A stretch of 64,000 nt of DNA from the NCBI GenBank assembly GCA_019321725.1, contig JAGSPU010000358.1, positions 55,001 to 119,000 of the forward strand, read 5' to 3'. This document shows, piece by piece, positions 1 through 9,885 of the stretch. The DNA comes from Paulownia fortunei (taxonomy: Eukaryota; Streptophyta; Magnoliopsida; Lamiales; Paulowniaceae). Under the pieces are notes generated by a model. The model worked only from the letters and a program-made list of their open reading frames with translations. It did not search any database and was not told where the DNA came from. Numbering within the stretch: position 1 is the first letter of the stretch; each line of letters starts with the position of its first letter. The translations under genes were made by a program, and so were the position numbers.

Positions 1-3000
1 TCTAGAATGGGGCATCAAAGAGTTCGAAGTCTTTGAGGACGGTAGTGAAAAAAAAAAAAGACTACTTCAGGAAGATTCCGAATCTCTTTTCACTTTTCAG
101 GCAATTGGAAAGTTTGCAGAACCTTGAAAAAATACGAACTGTCGAGCTACTCTGTTGGGGTTGTATCATACCAAAGTGCCTCTAACTTGTCCCACACCAT
201 CTTTATATATTACATACTCTGCCCCTCTCAGATACCTTTTGGTGTACATTCTTGCGAAGAGGACAGATAGGCTAAAGAGAGGTTAGTGCTAGTTAGTCTT
301 AGAGAGCTTGCTGGATGAGAGCAGAGCAGACTAGATTGAGTTCCACTTCCATACTCTAGTTTACATAGGGCTAATGGCTGGCTTCTTTGTCTAGTCCTAC
401 CTCTTCCCCCTAAGCTCTTAGTTCCATCCATACACTAAGATCCTCTTCTCTCTAACAAGTAAGCAAGTAAACCACCTTAGTCAAAGTTGTCAGAGACTTT
501 TGATTGACTTTTCGTTCCGGATCTCTGTTATCCTTTGAGCGGTGGCTGGTAGGCGGGAGACCTCTCAATCCTTACTTAAAGGGGAGAATAGCAGAGATGG
601 TCAGAATGCCTCAAAATCTATTCGATTTCCTTACGGCGAGAAAGGATTGGACGGTGACCTCTCCTCTAATCTAGAGAGTGAACTTCTTGAGCGCACAGTC
701 ATTCGAGGTTGGATAACTCAGTGGCTCAATTGGGTTCACTGATATTCCAAGGTCGCTTTAGACCTAAATATCCCTCTATGCGATCTCTTCAACTATCCCA
801 TTGTCGAGATGTCCTGAAAGCGTCAAAACGTAGAGCCAACTCTCTTACGTTTCGGCCTTCTATGGCGCGTCTACGACATTGTGGCGAAAGAGATGGAAAA
901 GGTAATTGAAATAGAAATACGCGCTCTTTCCGTATAATCGCAGAGTGAGTGGTGACAGAACACATTCTGTCGACTGGGTTATAAATGATAAGGTAGTTGG
1001 CTTACTTGCTTGTTAGAGGAAGGAAGGGGCATTCATCCAATGCTTACTTTTAGGCATAGCATTAGCCTATTTCTGCGAGTCAGAAACCCTGATCCGTGCG
1101 CTTCTTCTTCTATAGTAGGAAGACAAGATCGCAAGGGAATCACTAGTTCCATGCATTCGACTTAGGCAACCCGAATCCGCCTATACCCACTCTAGCAAGA
1201 GAGCAAACTATCAAGAGATCCTTACAATTCTGTAACAGAGGCTAAAAAAAAGGTGCGTACGAAGAAAGCTTGTTTGGGCTTTTAAAGGCTTCGCACTCAC
1301 TTTTTTTATCTCCCGTCATAAGACATCCGGCCGATACGAGGGATTGACTTAGGCGCAATAGCCTGTTTGAATAGAATCGTAAACTAAACCCCTCTATCGC
1401 TACACCTGATCTCTTTACTTACTTACTCTTATGCCGCTAAGGCGACCCTTTGTCAAAGAGGAAACTTCTGATCTATTTCTGCCGGGTTGGTTGCTCGCTT
1501 CCAAAGTCCTAAGCAAGAGGTCCCATACTGTCCTGAACTAGAACTAGAACGCTAACTCGTGTCTTTACTTTAGCTACAGGGACAGTTTGACCGACCTAAC
1601 AGACAATAAACTACGGCTGGAATCAGCTTATCCTATTTATTTTCACTTCCTTATAGGAACCTCTAGAAATCTTTGGAACGGAAGTTTCACTTACTTCGCA
1701 TTCTGGAATTAGACTTTTTTCAAAATGGACTTTGAACCTTAGCAAAGGTTCTATTGGATAGAACGAAGAGAGTTCGTTGGGGGAGAACTAGTACTTCCCT
1801 TTGGGACAGGATTCCACAACTCTATCATTTTCATGAGAGCCCTTCTATGCGGTATACTTTTGCTCCGACTTCCACTCTTTGTCCCACTGACTGTGCTCGG
1901 ACTGCTGGAGCCGAAACTGGTTGGTGCTTTGCCGGGTCCAGGAAAAGCGGATTCTCAGTTAGCTGCTTTTTTTTTAGCACAGGAGGGTGGTCGTAGATCA
2001 GAGCTCAGAAGATGATCGCCCGGAAAGTTTCTTTCGTCAAATTCACCCCTCCCACGCCCAATCTTTACATTAGTGGACGGACACCGCCCAATCCTAGAAC
2101 AGGAACGAATCTTTCAATTGCAGTCGACCACAAGATAAAGAAACCGATTGAAGCAAGCATTAGTAGTATCCCTTCCTTCGTTGTGGATCCCCCTCCCTTT
2201 CTTATTTAGAATATCTCTTTGGCTACCAACTCAAAGAGTAAAGCGGCGGTAAGATATGGAGGTTTTTATCCCTCTTAGAGCTTTGAACTGACCGGCCTAT
2301 GATCATTTAGGGGGATTTTCTCTATATAGCTGGTGCGCTTGTTTGCGTCCAATCCAATCCGGAGGTGATGACCGCCGGAAGGAAGGAGCTAGAAGCGAAA
2401 AAAAAAGTATACACTGGAGGTTTGGAACCCAGAGAAAAATCCGAAATAACATCTGAATCTTGAAAAGCTCCGGATATTCAGTTGTTCAATCTGCGGGTGC
2501 TTTGAAAAGCTTTATTCCCGTGTAGACATGATTTGACGAAAGGATCGATATTCGGAAGAAAGGGAATAAAAAGAATCCACAGAGTCGACTGATGCATCTA
2601 TACTATTGAGTTGAGAGAAAGAGAAGATGGCCCATAGGCACCAGATAGCTGGAAATATCCCCTGATTTCCTTTAAAAATGGACACCGATCCTGTATGCAA
2701 GAAATCAAAAACGAAAATTATCGTATTGAATGTCAGAAAACGTGAGCGGGCAGTGCTGGGATAGAAGATCGCGCCCACGCCGACTCAAAACCAAAAGCCC
2801 GAAAGAAGAGAGAGATAGCTACCACTGAAGACGGAAAGGAATAGAGCTACTAAGAAAGAAGGGAGGGTTCACCTCTCCTAGGAAATTCACTCTTGGCTAA
2901 CGGTCTAGCTTCACTCACTAGTAAGAACTCTAAAAAGAAGAAGAATTCCGAATTTCTATCCGGGCAAAGAAAAGGATATTAGGTAAGTGTTAAACTTATG

Positions 3001-4169
3001 TCCAAACTAGGAAACGGAACAGGAAAGCGAAGCGCCTAGTTCTAGACTAGGCTAGCATGGGAAAAGGAAAGGGGGAGTGAGTGGGCTACTGGCCCTAGCA
3101 CACTTAGATAAGGCACGGAACTAATAGCAATTGAAGAAGAATAAACAGTAAGGACACTAGTCCCGGGGGCATGCCCAGAATAGGTTCTTAACGTAAGAGC
3201 CCTTTCTGCTGAGTGAATATCCCTTGCTTTTAGCAATAACCGCAACGAGAGTAACCGGTTCTCAAGCAGGGAATTCTAGCAGCCTTTTTGTCCTACCAGC
3301 AGCCTATTCTTTCAAAGGCAAAGTGCGCACGCATATTAGGAGTGGAATTCCCTAGTGATACACTTTCCTAAAGCAAGAGAAGAGAGAGTGCGCTGTTGAT
3401 GATACACATTGCATAAGTACATACCATACGGAATCACGAAAGCATAGTGAAAGTAAACTCCATTGTTGGAAGCAAGACCTATTATGCAACTCTAAAGCTA
3501 GCTCCTGACTCTCGGGGAGAGGGAAGATCAGAGAGAGAATACCTTCCCTAATATACGAATAATAGACAGATGACAGCTGATATGCGACATAAGCTTTCTC
3601 CTAGAAGCCCACTTTTCTAGATCCAGGGTTTTTCCGCCGTAGCCACCTATGCCCTACCCGAAGGGGCGGTGATTCCTTGTCTCTGTTATCCCTATCTCTC
3701 ACAAGAGAGACTTAACACAACAATCCATCGAAGCTCGGCGTACGCGATTAGAGTCAACTTGACTACTTTCCATAACCAAAATGAAAGAAAGTCATGCTGA
3801 TCAGTAGTAGTGTCTAAGAGGAAGGGTTTCCGATGAACTACTCCCTTTACCTGTTGATGAATCATGCTTCGAACACCTAGACAAGCTGCCGCTTAGTCAC
3901 GTCTGCACTTAGATAGCGATGTGAACCCGCCTTCCACGAAGATCTTCCTCCGCTGGTTCGTTATAAAATAAAAAGAAATGGATGGGGCCCACCCCGCGTC
4001 CCCATTCCCAGTCCTTCTATTGAACTGGGCCCAGCTTTACCTGCCAACTCACTATGGCTGCTATGTGCTACGAAGTACTTGAAGTTCGTTCCGTTCCCTT
4101 ATTAACAAAGTAGACAAATCACTCTTCTCCCCAGGCAAATAGAAAAAGCTAAACTAAAGTAGGATCCAA
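1..4169. other. gene-free spacer
   Basis: No recognisable gene. Open frames here are short (60-90 codons), mostly lack support, and show no family motif I know. The stretch contains one copy of a diverged repeat at 1339-1626 (listed separately). Composition is typical of plant mitochondrial spacer, with many CTTTC/GAAAG runs. The minus-strand frame near 2512-2778 is hydrophobic in part but I do not recognise it. Confidence 0.6.
1339..1626 (+). repeat. diverged dispersed repeat, copy 1
   Basis: This segment matches 16552-16913 in the same orientation. Shared blocks run in the same order: AGGGATTGACTTAGGCGCAA at the left, then TAGAATCGTAAACTAAA, TACACCTGATCT, CTGCCGGGTTG, CCTAAGCAAGAGGT, and finally GACCTAACAGACAATAAACT near the right end. 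Copy 2 carries an extra stretch of about 75 bp in its right half (around 16760-16850), and both have point differences, so this is an old duplication. Copy 2 sits just upstream of atp6, so copy 1 may be a displaced piece of the atp6 5' flank. Confidence 0.8.
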
Positions 4170-5165
4170 CTACGAAGGCGGACCAGAGGTGGAATCTAAC
4201 TTTCTTATGTCCGATAGTATGGCATGAAAAAATCGACTAGTCGATCTATTCGTTGAAAGATCCACCAAAATGGCGTGAAGCCGTTCGTTGCGGTAACGAA
4301 TGTCCCGCTGCATGAGATCTGTAAAATGGATGTCAACCCCTCTTCTGATATCTTCTTTATCCGCTATCAATAGTCGATTTTCGTAAAAAATGTTGCTTAT
4401 AAGTATGATGATCTTTTCTTGTTTAATGAGTGCTGTTTTAAACGTTTGGGTCAAAGATCTATCCTTTCTTATTTCTTCGATAAGTTGGGTAGAACGGCAC
4501 TCCTGAGCTCTCATTTCATCTTCATTGAAACTAGGATTAGGATGGGTTGAATGGGGAATAGAGGAAGAAGGTCTGGCGCTTCCGGAACCAGCTGGCGGCT
4601 GCTGCGGCAACGCCTCCTGGGCCGGAGGAAGCGAACTAGCTTCATCGCCGGGCTCAGGAAGCGATTCAAAACATCGGGCAAGAGATCGCCAATCCGAAGA
4701 ATTCAGATTACTGGGTGATTGAGTTTCCCACTGCCGCGATGATGGTCCAGCTTGCTCCACGGCTCGGTTTTGCCCCGTAGATGCGGTTTCTGCTGCCTCC
4801 GACTGGCCTCCCAGGGGCCTCGTTTGAGGCAAGACAGTCACACCTTCTGAAGAAGGTGCCACAGAATGAGCTATATCGACCGACGTTACAATGTTTCGTA
4901 AATGAGTCTTGGCTGGTATAACCAGTCGATGATCTACTTCTAATCGACCGTTGAATGTTGAAGGCACTTCCACCACTTCGAGTGGCGGATTCTGGTGCCC
5001 CTGCGGTAGGATCTCTTGCACCGCGACAAGTTGTTCTTGGGGTGCCTTTAAAAAAGGAATGACGGCAGAAAAAAGATCGTTCATATGTCTTTTTTGACTA
5101 TATGAAATCCACACTTTGACACCTAAGATTCCGTAACGAGTAGATAAGGATCGAAGGATATTCAT
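4170..5165 (-). CDS. orf331, chimeric ORF with rps3 C-terminal piece
   Basis: An uninterrupted frame of 331 residues with an ATG start. It is the longest open frame in the window after atp6. Residues about 6-22 (STRYGILGVKVWISYS) are the C-terminal end of plant mitochondrial ribosomal protein S3. From there the frame leaves S3 and continues into sequence I do not recognise. The middle (about residues 110-220) is rich in Ser, Pro, Gln, Glu and Ala and looks disordered. The last 110 residues are charged, with a short hydrophobic run near residue 255 (IIILISNIF) that is too weak to call a membrane helix. No full rps3 lies in the window. Such joining of a conserved gene end to unknown sequence is how mitochondrial recombination makes new ORFs, some of which cause male sterility. 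Nothing in the sequence itself shows that effect here. Expression and function are unknown. Confidence 0.55.
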   Translation of the reverse strand: MNILRSLSTRYGILGVKVWISYSQKRHMNDLFSAVIPFLKAPQEQLVAVQEILPQGHQNPPLEVVEVPSTFNGRLEVDHRLVIPAKTHLRNIVTSVDIAHSVAPSSEGVTVLPQTRPLGGQSEAAETASTGQNRAVEQAGPSSRQWETQSPSNLNSSDWRSLARCFESLPEPGDEASSLPPAQEALPQQPPAGSGSARPSSSIPHSTHPNPSFNEDEMRAQECRSTQLIEEIRKDRSLTQTFKTALIKQEKIIILISNIFYENRLLIADKEDIRRGVDIHFTDLMQRDIRYRNERLHAILVDLSTNRSTSRFFHAILSDIRKLDSTSGPPS

Positions 5166-8100
5166 CTTAGGTTGGATTTTTTTTGTTCATTCGCTCTGCT
5201 CGCGGAGCGGCATACCGAAAAAAAGGATACGAATTAAGCTGACCATTAATGACTAGCTCGAACACCAGGAGCGGTCTGATCCCTTATTTGATCATACAGA
5301 CTGCTCTTAGAAAGATGAAAGAAAAGGAAAGTATCCTATGACCAAGCAAGTGAGAACACTAATGGAACACTTTCTTACTCCCACTGACCTGCTAGTGCGC
5401 AATGAAAACGAATCCGCGAGCTACCCTATGACATCCAATAGCGGAGACAGAAATCAAGCTTGCATCTCTGTCTTGGCTAGAATCCTTCTTTCTCCTACAA
5501 GCCAATCAGGCTGTCTAGCTCTACTTTACTACGATATATCTTGTTCGATCACAAACCAGCTACCGAAAGAGAGATCAAAATTCCGTTACCATGACTAATA
5601 GGATGATCAAGCAAGGCTTTGAAAATGTTCCGCTTCTCCTCTTAGTTAGAGAGGAAGAGAGACCGCCCTATCTTCTTGGTTCTTCTTTCGAACCTTGTAA
5701 TACTACGTCATTGAATCTTCTCAGTCTTTGAGGAAGAAGAGGGAGAAAGAGCGTAGCCATTTCCTCTGTCTTCTCTCTTCAATTACCGATTAAGAGAGGA
5801 TTCCGCTCAGCAACCTAAGATTGACTTTCGCGGTAGAAATTCGATAGCGTCTTCCGGGAAGAAGTGGTACCACACTGCACACTTACTATATCAGAAGTTT
5901 TCTCTTGTCTAATCAACCCCCTTCGCCTTATTGCTTTCGATCTTACTATCAGTATACCTTTCTTCTCACTCCTATCTTCATCCTTGTCTGCGTCTGGTCC
6001 ACGAGGAACTGGAAGAGTAGTAAAGGGAGATGGGCAAAGCAGGGCTAAAACACTAGGCTCTGAGACCGGGAAAGAGGCTGAAGGTCAAAAGCAAGGCGAC
6101 CAAAGGAAGGAGAGGTGGGGAGTCAAAAGACTGCAAGGACGAGGGGGAGGGCAGCAGACCTATTACTAGCTTGGGAAGGGGAAGCTGTATTTGAGAAAGG
6201 GAGTGGAGCTTGATCGGCTAGTAGCTCCTCTTCGGAAAAGGGGCTTACCGCTGAGGTGAGACCTAGTAGTTACTGTGAGACTAATTGCTTAATAAGGTGG
6301 GGAGGGGAATCCTTATCAGTTGAGCTTCTTTCTTACCTAGGAGACAGGGAATGACTTCTGCTAGCTCCCATTCTTTATCTAGGACCCCTACCGTAACCTG
6401 TTCTGAGATCTTTCTCCGAGACAAGGAAACCCGCCTCTCTTGCTTTGCTTGACTGCCCGTCTATTTACTTAAACCTCTGCTGTGAATCCTTACTCAGGAA
6501 CCCCAGGAGTAGAACAATAAGAACGGTAAAGAAATTGAGCGGGAAGAGCTGGAATAGGGTAGGGTCTAAGTCCGGCGGAAGAGGATAACTCGGAGGTGAA
6601 TCCTTGGACTTGTCTGGTCCCTTGTCCTAAGAAGACAAATAAAGAGGGTATACCAGAAGAGCAGGAATAGGATCTTATCTCCTGGCCTATACTTACCTGT
6701 CAGACCACAAGTCTGGAGCTACTCTAAGTCGGAACTCTTCTCCCGCGGATAGATCTGTTCCGCTTTTTCAGGCGTCTGATGCCTTACGAGCTGGAAAAGG
6801 AGTTTCGGGTTCTTTCTACGCTGGCGAACATCTCATGCATCTTTAGAACCATGGAACTACCATCTAATAGGGGCTTACCGTGATGTGATCTCTGTCTAGA
6901 GAATTAGGTAACGAAGGAGATGATCGGTCATATCAAGGACGCGAAATTGCCGAGTCAGGCATGGGCAATCTTGTTAAATCGCCTGATTTGAGTCTTAATG
7001 TCCATCCGGACCCCATCCCCCACAGTGGATTTTTTTGCCCTTTAGAGCGAAACATTTTATTAATGAAGTGATTGAGCATTTCACTAGCACCTTCATGATT
7101 GCATATAGAAGAAGACTTTTTACCAGGATTCTGGAACCATTCCTTGATTGATTGAAAATCACGAGTCGAATTTCTCTCTACCTATTCGACTATCAAGCTC
7201 TTGACACCCTGTCTAGCCTACCGCCCTCCTCCTCTTTTGGTCGCTTCGCTTTCCTCTCTCTCCTTTCAGTCGAGCGATTTCATACCCCGGAAAAACAAAG
7301 ATTTCAGTCTAAACCAAACCATAAGGTGAGGCACTCTTTCTCTTATCTTATATAGGCTGTTTGGCCTTTAAATAATCCCATTCGAGACATCTTCTTTTGT
7401 GCGTGGCCTTGATCGGATAATTGCTGCTTAAAGAAGCAGTGAACTTCCTTCCTTCGACAGTCGGAAAGTCTCTTAGGCGGTCTGAGGATACCAGCTTCGC
7501 GGGACCGCAGTCCAACTCAAGGCTAAGCTTTACGGTCCTGCCGCTTTATCGATCAACTAACCGAACTCTTGAAGACAGGGAAGGGGACTGATTCACAAAG
7601 GAGTCCGGCACCGACTCGAACTAAGAAGAGCTACTTAACAACTACCTACTAGTAGTCCTTCCTCCAATTGATTCAATAGAAGGGCTTCTTCCTCCAACAA
7701 CGGGGCTAATGCCGACTCCAAGACCTCTTATGCCCACTCTTCCAAATGAAACTTCCCTTCCAAAATCCATGGCATTAGGGATCCTTCCATAAACTTCGGA
7801 TTTGTTTCGCCAACAATAGCCAACGTGGATGTGACAACCTGATAAAGGGACCGAAATCGTATAGTCATTTCTATTGGTTTTCCATCCCGAGCTCTACGAA
7901 ATGGAACCCCATCAAGGTGAACCCCTCCAACTCCAGATGCTTCATAGGGCAATTCAAACAAAGTCAAAATAGGCTGCAAAAGAGGAAGAGTCGGAGTTAA
8001 GCTGATTCTCGTCTTTCCCTAGCTAACTCCTAAACATTCTCCTATCTTAAAGTCTTTATGCGTCAAAGAAAGGAGAGCCTGCAAGCTTCCACAGGCGATG

Positions 8101-8690
8101 AACTGCTTCCGACTTCTTCATTCGCTTTGTAGCCATACCGTATAGAGTTAGAAATTCCTTTTAATTTAATGGGAGTAGCTATAAAAAAAAAGCAAGCATT
8201 ACAGCGAAACGATCCTTCTTACTTTATACAGAGAGAGGAAAAGCAGCAATCCAAGCTCTTTTTGAATCGGATATTGGATAGGCTAAGCTAGGTGTAGCCC
8301 GCTCTCTCTACGGTTTTGCTTGAACTTGTCAAGCCCGGGTGCCTATGCGATTATTAAGGCAGGGTGCCTATGTACCCGTGGTGGAGTGGCTTGAATCAAA
8401 TCGTTTGTCTAGAGAGGGTGTAGCGATAACCAAAGTGGACTGTACTATAAAGTCAAGATGCTGTATAGGCAACTGGACTTAGAGTAGTGTATCGAACTAG
8501 AAGACAGGAGCGCACTAACATCATTGACGAAGATAAAGACTTGGAGAGTGAACTCTTTCTGTGGCTAGAGAAGCTTGAACAAAGGCTTCTCGTAAATCAC
8601 CCCTTTGAAAGTCTTCTCTCGACGAGGGCACAGGTTCATTAGATCATAGTCCTAAAGGAACTTACGAAAGCCTGACAATAGGACTATTGG
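5166..8690. other. gene-free spacer
   Basis: No gene is recognised. Close to orf331 (about 5190-5215) there is a GC-rich inverted repeat around CTCGCGGAG. An 83-codon minus-strand frame at 7728-7979 has no ATG start and contains ASGVG, which is weakly like Ty3 RNase H, but the rest does not fit. No tRNA cloverleaf is visible. Confidence 0.5.
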
Positions 8691-9060
8691 ATGGCACTAC
8701 TGGCAAAGACCGTCCGGCGAAAACGCCGCAGGCGCGAAGCGTGGTAGGCCTGTGCCGGGGGAGCATAGCATAGGTAGGAAAGGGAGCCTGGACGGTATAA
8801 GAGCCAGGGTAGGCCGGGTCATTTGACGGAAAGAAAAAAAGCTTTTCAACTATTATCAGGACAGAAGCATATTTTTTGAAAAAAGGAAATTCATAGTAAT
8901 TCGTTAATGGTACGAGAAATAGCGCTACTTACACGCGAATTCGCTTCCGTGGTCGAGCAGTCTCAATTTCACTACAGGTCGAATGGCGTGAGCCGCATGC
9001 GGGGAGACCCGCACGTACGGTTTTTAGGGGGGTGATCCGATTCCATCTTTCATCTTCTTA
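8690..9060 (+). other. orphan group II intron 3' segment (domains V-VI)
   Basis: Positions 8990-9023 fold as a group II domain V: GAGCCGCATGCGGG pairs with CCCGCACGTACGGT around a short GAGA-type loop, close to the usual plant mitochondrial form. The following 30-40 nt could hold domain VI. The upstream 300 nt is GC-rich and stem-forming, as in intron cores. I cannot match the sequence after it (from about 9050) to any known mitochondrial exon, and there is no recognisable upstream exon. It may be a displaced copy of an intron end, or the 3' half of a trans-splicing intron whose exon I failed to recognise. Confidence 0.6.
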
Positions 9061-9624
9061 GGTGCTGATGGAAGAGAGTCAAACTTATTGTACTCTAGAA
9101 TCAACCTATGGCTCTCATCTTAGAGTCAACCGTAGCGGCCAGGCTGTGGATTTATCTTTCTTTTATAAGGTAAGATAAAGCAATTCTCAACTCCATTCAT
9201 CTTCCACTCTACTGGGAAATCGAGTATTTCGTTCCTACTGGTCAAAAGATCTTTTACACGTCCGTCCTCCTTTACCCTTCCCTCCTCAGGGAGGAAGATC
9301 TAAGCTAATAAACTGTTTTTAGACGTGCTTGAGTTGGACCAAAGTAAAGGTAGAACTCACCCTAGGTTTATGCGCTTTCAGCCTGGGGAGCTTGTTCTTT
9401 CCCCAAGACACATTATCGGTCGTTCAAAACTCGATTTCCCCGGTTCTCCTTTTTAAAATTGGATGGGTTCTTAACTCCGGACAATCAACGTAAACAAAGA
9501 CTCAACCCGCCAGGGAGCGGAAAGCCGGCATGTTTTCAGTCGCTTGTCTTCTGCCCCCAAACACTTGTTTAAAAAGGCCCTAATGAATGGTATGCTTGTG
9601 GGGTAAATCAAAGAAAGCTGCAGT

Positions 9625-9885
9625 AAACTATTGGATAGACAGAGTGGAGAAGAAAACTAAAGCCTGGGCTAAGACTTATTAAGCGGGAAGAGAAGTACTC
9701 ATCCCAGCCATGCTCCAATCCATTCCCACCTTCACCATGGCCTGCTTGAAACTACCCCAGTTTGCCAAGGCCTCCCTTAGGGAAACTGTCTGGTGGGGTC
9801 ACTGCGCCCCCAAGTAGAAGAAGGTCCACTGGGTTGGTTGATTGGAAGACTCTTACAAATGCAAAGCCCTTTTGGGGGAGAGGAG
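9625..9885 (+). mobile_element. LINE (non-LTR) reverse transcriptase C-terminal scrap
   Basis: The plus-strand frame starting near 9631 reads a line typical of the end of plant LINE reverse transcriptases: a WIDRVEKK stretch, a stop, then IPAMLQSIPTFTMACLKLP, a WWGH motif, and then, after a stop and small shift, KVHWVGW. The order (VEK...W, IP.fsMsc..LP, .WWG, K.HW..W) matches the family. It is interrupted by stops and has no catalytic YxDD portion. It was presumably captured from nuclear DNA and is non-functional. Confidence 0.75.

Noticed and set aside
4170..5165. Calling orf331 a male-sterility gene
   Set aside because: The chimeric structure fits the class, but there is no evidence of phenotype, expression or match to a known sterility gene.
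7728..7979. Minus-strand frame with ASGVG, possible Ty3 RNase H
   Set aside because: Only five residues fit the pattern; the following sequence lacks the usual continuation and there is no ATG.
9045..9170. Hidden trans-spliced exon after the orphan intron end
   Set aside because: None of the three frames resembles an exon of nad1, nad2, nad5 or other intron-containing mitochondrial genes that I know; kept only as a question.
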